Positions 58,364 through 64,000 of a stretch of 64,000 nt of DNA are shown here, piece after piece. The stretch covers positions 682,001-746,000 of the forward strand of contig CAUJLY010000005.1 in assembly GCA_963281155.1 (NCBI GenBank). Reading direction: 5' to 3'. This stretch comes from Rhabditophanes sp. KR3021. Its lineage: Eukaryota; Nematoda; Chromadorea; Rhabditida; Alloionematidae. Numbering within the stretch: position 1 is the first letter of the stretch; every line of letters begins with the position of its first letter. The position numbers were made by a program, and so were the translations under genes. Under the pieces are notes generated by a model. The model searched no databases. It worked only from the letters and a program-made list of their open reading frames with translations, and had not been told where the DNA came from.

Positions 58364-61304
58364 ATGTCCAGAGATGTCAATGATCCTATGCAAGCCTTTT
58401 GGCTCCAAATGATGGCAATCAACTCGATGAATACTCTAAACAATGGACAAACACCCCCAGGAATGCCTGCCCTAGGCTCTTTGGCTTCTTTCTTTCCCGG
58501 AGGAATGGTGGGAGGTGGTGGTGGTGGTTCTAATATTCCTTCAACTCCTATCATTTCAACACCTAATAATGCCTCTACCCCTAATACGTCATTATCTTTT
58601 AATGCAGAACAGGTTAGTTGATGCTTTTTTAGACAAATATGTTTGTTAGTGTTAGACGTTTATCTATATACACACCATATCATTAACTTTTTGTTGAAAT
58701 TTATCTCATTTGTTAAAGATCCTAATTTGAGGTTTTTGTTGCCAAATGATATAGTGTAGTTATTAGTTAAAAAGAAGACATAAACACTAATTATGATGCT
58801 TATTATCGCACATACTAAAAGTTTGATAAAGATGTGTGTGAGTGTGTGGTTATAAACTTGAACTAACTAAGGCATTTGATATGATAATATTTGGTCAACT
58901 AAACTATAATTTGTTTTAACTTTGAAGGTAATTAAGCAATGTGCGCAATTAGAAGAAGCAGGTGATGCCGATGGTTTATTTCAATTTATGTGGTCTTTGC
59001 CCTCTAATTTGTCGAATGAGGTAAATAAAAATGAAACATACCTCCGTGCTAGAGCTTTTGTCTCTTTTGTACGGGAAGATTATCGTGATTTGTATGCAAT
59101 TTTGGAAAATCATAAGTTTAATGGATCTCATAACAAATTGCAGTTGATGTGGCAGGAAGCTCATTATAGGGAAGCACAGAAGATGAGGGGACGTGAGTTA
59201 GGACCCGTAGATAAGTACAGAGTCCGCAAAAAGCACCCCATGCCACGGACTATCTGGGACGGTGAGCAAAAGACACATTGCTTCAAGGAAAGAACTAGAT
59301 CTTTGCTAAGAGAATGGTATTTAAAGGATCCATACCCTAACCCCGCCAAGAAAAAGGATCTTGCTACGGCGACGGGCTTGTCTGCGATGCAAGTTGGAAA
59401 CTGGTTCAAAAATCGAAGGCAAAGAGACAGGGCTGCTGCAGCCAAAAATAAGTAAGTTATAGTTACAAATTAGTTCTTTTAAACTACAAATATCCATACC
59501 TTTCAATCATAATTATAACCGCTTTTAACATAATTTGTTTGTGTGTTTGCGTACCGTATTAGTAGTATCTGATATGTCACCTAGAGATAATCCACCCAAT
59601 CGGGGTTATTTAAGTATGTAAAGTTATATTGTTTAGTATAGTGATGATATGCATAATATACAGTATTATTTGATGTCTCTCTCTTCCCATCAACATTAGG
59701 ATAGTCAAATATAATATGTAAGCAATGTCAGTTACCAATATCATACGACTACTTAATATTAGTATATCAAAGTTGCGTGTCGATATTAAAAGCCACTTCA
59801 TTTTTCAAAACAACTACTATCATCCTTACCTCAATAGTAGTCATTTCTGTGCTAAAAGCCTGATAAGCACACAAATTCACCTGTATCAAGTGTTGTTTTA
59901 GGGATATCTAATTAGATGTGGTTTGAGATGTTTAGTTTATAATTAAATTGATATTTATTCAGATATGTATTAAGATATTTAGTTTGCAATTAACTTTAAC
60001 CAAAGCCTTGGGAGGATGTGTTCGTTTAATTTCATTTTTATCACTAGCAAATAACATTTATTTGATGCAAAAAGGAAAGTTGTATTGTTAAAGAGATAAT
60101 AAAATATGATGATGTATTTCCTAATTGACTTTATGTATCACATATATAATGTAGTGTATCTTCTTTTCAAAGTTGTCCCAACTAAGATGATAATGAGGGT
60201 TGTTAGGGTAGTTGTTTTTTCGAGTCAACACAACTAGGATACATCTATTATGCATTCACAGCATAGGGATAAGCTTATCAAATAAAATGTGCCCGACATA
60301 GATGGATGTTGGCAAACAAAATTAGGAGACACTTGGCAAGTGATGATGAGATATGTCTTTATAATATAATAGGCCTATCAGATTACCGTTAATTCGATTT
60401 CCATCTTTCTTCTTCGCCACTTGCAAGTACAAAGGCCTTTGCAAATTGCTTTTTTTGATCAGATTTGGTGGAGATTTTCATTTTTTCATTTATTGGGTGT
60501 CTTTATTTGTTTCATTTATTGGATATCTTAATTCAATTTAATTTCAGGTCACAAGGATACGGTGTGGACGGTTGTGGAAAGAAAGATGACTCGTCAGACC
60601 ATTCGGACTCGGACATGGACGACTTGATGTCTCGTTCCATTACCTCAACTCCACCCAACGAAGACGAAAATACTAAGGATCTCAGCCTGGATGGTGTCAA
60701 GAAAGAAGCCTCTTGCCACTCGCCAGGCCATCTATTAAACCCAGCTACTCTGCTTGGATTAGGGTCAGGAGGTGTGTTTGGCCATACTACCACTCCTTTG
60801 AATCAATCAAATATGGAAAATGTATTCGGTTTGTTTGGAAATGGGGGCGGGCCAATGGCCGGTCAATTTCCTACAAGTATGGATCAATTCAGGATGTTCC
60901 TTCAAAATCCACTCTTTCAGCAATTTCAACAGCAGATGATGTTCAGCCAGATGCAGCAACACCAATTGATGGTGAATCTACAAAAAGCTCAAACTCCAAT
61001 GGCTGACCATGACAAAACTTCAGACACCGAATCTGTGTCTTCACCCATCCACAATAATAACCAGACTATAAAAACACCTCCCTCCAAAGTGGCAACAAAC
61101 AACAACTCCATGAACACAGTCAAAAAGTCTAAACTATCCATCGATCACATCTTAGACCTCAAGACCACTTCCACCACAATCAAAAGCGAAGAAGACGAGT
61201 GTGAAGGCAGCTCAGGCCAACACGAAGACCCCGCCAATGCCAACGAAACGACCTCTGAATCCAATACGAGTGCTGAAGATGTTTCTCCAGACATTCATGT
61301 ATAA
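58364..61304 (+). CDS. ceh-32: SIX3/6-class homeodomain transcription factor (CEH-32/Optix type)
   Basis: The exons are 58364-58612, 58928-59451 and 60548-61304 (introns 315 and 1096 bp), totalling 509 aa. The N-terminus has Gly- and Pro-rich stretches. The SIX domain is at about 84-193 ([20 protein letters not shown] to [20 protein letters not shown]) and the homeodomain at about 195-254 ([46 protein letters not shown] with Lys at position 50). [20 protein letters not shown] distinguishes SIX3/6 from SIX1/2 and SIX4/5. The acidic, Ser/Asn/Gln-rich C-terminus is long. Homologues pattern the anterior head. All three splices are GT-AG and in phase (GTTAGT, GTAAGT donors). The introns are far larger than elsewhere in the window. 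Confidence 0.94.
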
Positions 61305-62651
61305 CCAAACACTTCTTAATAAATCTATCTTTTGCCATCAAAAAACCATTCATTCTACACCTTTCTTCCTCTACTCTTTACCATCTAAATTTATATAAAT
61401 AGTTAACACCTGTATAATCGGTACCTTTTATGTATATGTAATAATAAACTGTCTTCTAATTGTACATCTATACAACTAATTAAAACCACCCAATCATTAG
61501 ATTTGACTGGGATGTCTCATCTTTCTTTAGAGTACTTCTTTGATAGGAAGTAGTAAAGTGATAGGTAATATTTTTTGTCAACAAACTACCTTGCCTCGTA
61601 ATTGTAGAGGTGAAGTTGGGGAGAGAGTGTGTGTGTGTGGTAACAACGATTAATATATCCACCTGGCCTAAAAGTGCCTTCAAAAGATATGAGCATAATT
61701 TGAGATGTAAATGGAATTATCAAATCTACTATGTAATAGTATGAAAAAGACCTTTTTGTTTGGGGTGTATGTATGAAAGAAAGAATCATCACCCAACTTC
61801 AAAAGACAACTTCATTTTTATTTCCTTTTAAATATGAAAAAAGATGAGAGAATGATAATGGATTGACAATAAAATTTGGTCGTATTGTGTCAAAATTAAC
61901 GTTTCCCTTCTCTATAAACTGTCATTTATAAATGTGTCGTTTGTATGTATGTGTAAGAGTACTACTTGTCGTCAAATTCCAATAATATATGTATTAAGTT
62001 CTTGTCATCTAATATTATATCTAGATACATATATTGAGGGATCCTATAAATTACAGTATAATGTTAATTTTATTCCTTGATAAAAGACATGTTCTATCAA
62101 ATTATATGAAAGAATATCGAAATATTTATAAAAATTTGTGTGGGTAACTCGATTTAAGGAACAACTATTTATTTTTATTATCCTTCAATTTGAAGGAGTT
62201 GTCATTTAAGATGCATGGATTTGTTTTGTGTTCTGTTTATTGAAAATATTATTAAATTCATCCACGAGATTATTATCATCAGATTACATGATGATGATTG
62301 GAAGATAGGAACCTTCAATTAACAAAGCTATATAATTAAATATTTTTGTTTTCAATTTATCACAACACAACTTTCCTTTCTTTTTTGTACCAAATAATTT
62401 ATGTTTGAAGATGATAAAGAGATAAGAATGTCTTGGCATGTGAAAGGGTGGTGTATAATAAATTTGTTTTGGTATATCTTTATATTTTGAGTAAACAAGG
62501 CTTTGTCAGAGTTGTCTCAATATACTCGGTATACTAGTTCCTTTTTCAGTTAATGATTGTGTATTAAATGGCACACGCTAAATTGGAAGGTAATAATTTG
62601 GGGGAGAATTAAAACGAGGAGCCATTTGTAGACATTTAATTCAAATAACAC
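61305..62651. other. 3' flank of the SIX3/6 gene
   Basis: No gene supported. A GTGTGTGTGTG run occurs near 61628, with mostly AT-rich sequence elsewhere. Confidence 0.4.
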
Positions 62652-63042
62652 TTAACAAAAAGGATTAACAATAGGGGAGTCGTTTAAGCAGTGTTGGTAG
62701 CAGTTTTGCCTAATTGAAGTACAATTACCGCAAACGTTGCCTTCATTGTGATTGCAGACCTCCTGAGGTGGTGGCATTAAAGAGATTTGATATTGGCAAA
62801 TGGTGATGTCTCGGATTAGAGTCTTTTCTTTCAAACAAAGGCTATAGATCTACTTCAAATGATAGGATTAAGCCAGGGATGTGTGGCCATAACCTGTTGT
62901 TTTGTTTACTCGGATGGGCAGTAGGTTGACGATCTTCTCAAATGCATTACCGATTTACTCTGCCCAATTGGGTATCCTCAATACCATTTGTGAAAGGTTC
63001 AAGTGATGGCAGGTGAAGCGTGATAATATCGTAATTAGGCAT
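62652..63042 (-). other. Possible small-exon gene with Cys-rich terminal exon
   Basis: On the minus strand an ATG at about 63042 opens a 31-codon frame (MPNYDIITLHLPSLEPFTNG...) ending at a possible donor (AATCG|GTAATG). Downstream, after a CTATAG acceptor-like site near 62847, comes a frame rich in cysteine (ICQYQISLMPPPQEVCNHNE, GNVCGNCTSIRQNCYQHCLN) ending at 62652. An intermediate piece (CCCATCCGAGTAAACAAAACAACAG) also looks exon-like, but phases do not all agree. The Cys spacing suggests a secreted or extracellular segment. No family recognised. Confidence 0.3.
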
Positions 63043-64000
63043 TAATGTGTATTAATGGAAATGACAATACACCACTAAATATGTGTATTACAAATACTTT
63101 ATTATAAATAGAATATGTGTTACTAAATAGGTATGTAAATTAAAAGCCATCAAGAGTGTTTTGACTAATTGTGAATGATTTGGCTGATTTGGTTGTGTTA
63201 ATAGAGTCGTCAAATCTCGTTAACTCCACTTCTAATACCATTATAATATCTGATTTGGCGATGACACTTCTCTTCCAAAACATGACAACCTATTAAAAAG
63301 ATAACATGACAAAAGTCAAAATTAATCGCACCCTATTACTAATATACAGTACAAGGTAATATGTATGTTACACTCAATGCAGAGACAAACGAAACTTGTA
63401 ACGAGCCCATCATCCAATTTAAAGTCAATTACCTTTTTTACAAGTGAGGCTTTTAATATTATGTTGATGGTATTGCATATCTATCTGTGCATTGTTTTGG
63501 TTGTCATAAAGAAGGGGTAACCAGTTGTTACTAAGTCGATTAGAGATGACTTGGAGGTTTTTGGTTGCCTAATATCAAAATGCTTTTAGGGATGCTATTT
63601 TTACCCGACAAAATAAATATAATCATATATTTGTAAAATTATAATGAACTTAACTGAATATACAAGATCACCTTTCTGTTGAGTGTCTAATGGTACTATA
63701 CTTTAATAAACTATCTAATAATGATCAAAAAGTTGTTAGCATCAATTTAATCAGAGATAGACTACATTTTTAATATAACCATCTTTTCCATTTAGTGGTG
63801 CTGTTAAGTACTTCAAATTCAGGTCCTTACCATCATCTGTTTCTTGAAGGTAGTGAGAGGTCTCGTTTCCTCTTCAAGTTGATGTTAATATGATGGTAAT
63901 GTTTTGGTTAGGGATTAGATCAAGTATCGGTTGTGAATTAGGTTGTCATTTGACACGGTTACCTATTGTTGAGGTATTTGCTGAATGTACTTTTGGAGGA
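63043..64000. other. AT-rich end of window
   Basis: No supported gene or repeat on either strand. Confidence 0.4.

Noticed and set aside
61620..61645. GTGTGTGTG run
   Set aside because: Too short to be more than an ordinary microsatellite.
1..64000. CRISPR arrays, bacterial operons, phage or viral genes
   Set aside because: None found. The spliced genes, MSP and nematode-specific families show eukaryotic nuclear DNA.

Overview
This is nuclear DNA from a nematode. A textbook major sperm protein gene (38569-38949), an Srt-type serpentine chemoreceptor, a receptor guanylyl cyclase, a tyramine beta-hydroxylase and a divergent 5S rRNA gene together point to Nematoda. Very AT-rich spacers, short introns (mostly 38-54 bp) and few introns per gene resemble clade IV lineages (Strongyloides/Rhabditophanes/Panagrolaimus-like). 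The exact species cannot be fixed from the sequence.

Layout. 0-12 kb is an accessory gene neighbourhood: an intact LRR-like orphan gene (-), a decayed + strand gene, an Srt receptor (-), a foldback repeat, a three-exon SDR oxidoreductase (+), a lipase N-terminal fragment (-), a seven-exon class 3 lipase (-) and a seven-exon kelch protein (-). 12-20 kb is gene-poor, with a degenerate long-period repeat, a lone 5S rRNA gene and one orphan open frame. 20-27 kb carries a MEC-2/UNC-1-like stomatin (-) and an intronless TBH-1-like monooxygenase (-), separated by 3 kb without clear genes. 27-33 kb is almost empty and leads into an IRF2BP-family zinc-finger/RING gene (+). 35.8-41.5 kb holds a small TFIIS-N-domain protein, a pseudokinase, the MSP gene, an overlooked short-exon minus-strand gene and a broken paralogue of the first gene. 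41.6-52 kb is gene-dense: receptor guanylyl cyclase, rpl-39, membrane purple acid phosphatase, DCP2 decapping enzyme and SRP receptor alpha. The last 12 kb is dominated by a SIX3/6 homeobox gene (ceh-32/Optix type) inside large gene-free flanks, as is common for developmental regulators.

The genes are transcribed individually from both strands and form no obvious pathway. Housekeeping genes (eL39, SR-alpha, DCP2) sit beside lineage-specific sensory and male-germline genes.

The most unusual signals are in the lipase at 9051-10203. Its reading frame can only be completed by removing an intron with AT...AC ends, which restores the nucleophile motif GHSLGG, and by including a 5-nt microexon. Both are forced by phase and by conserved family motifs, and the seven exons sum to exactly 296 codons.
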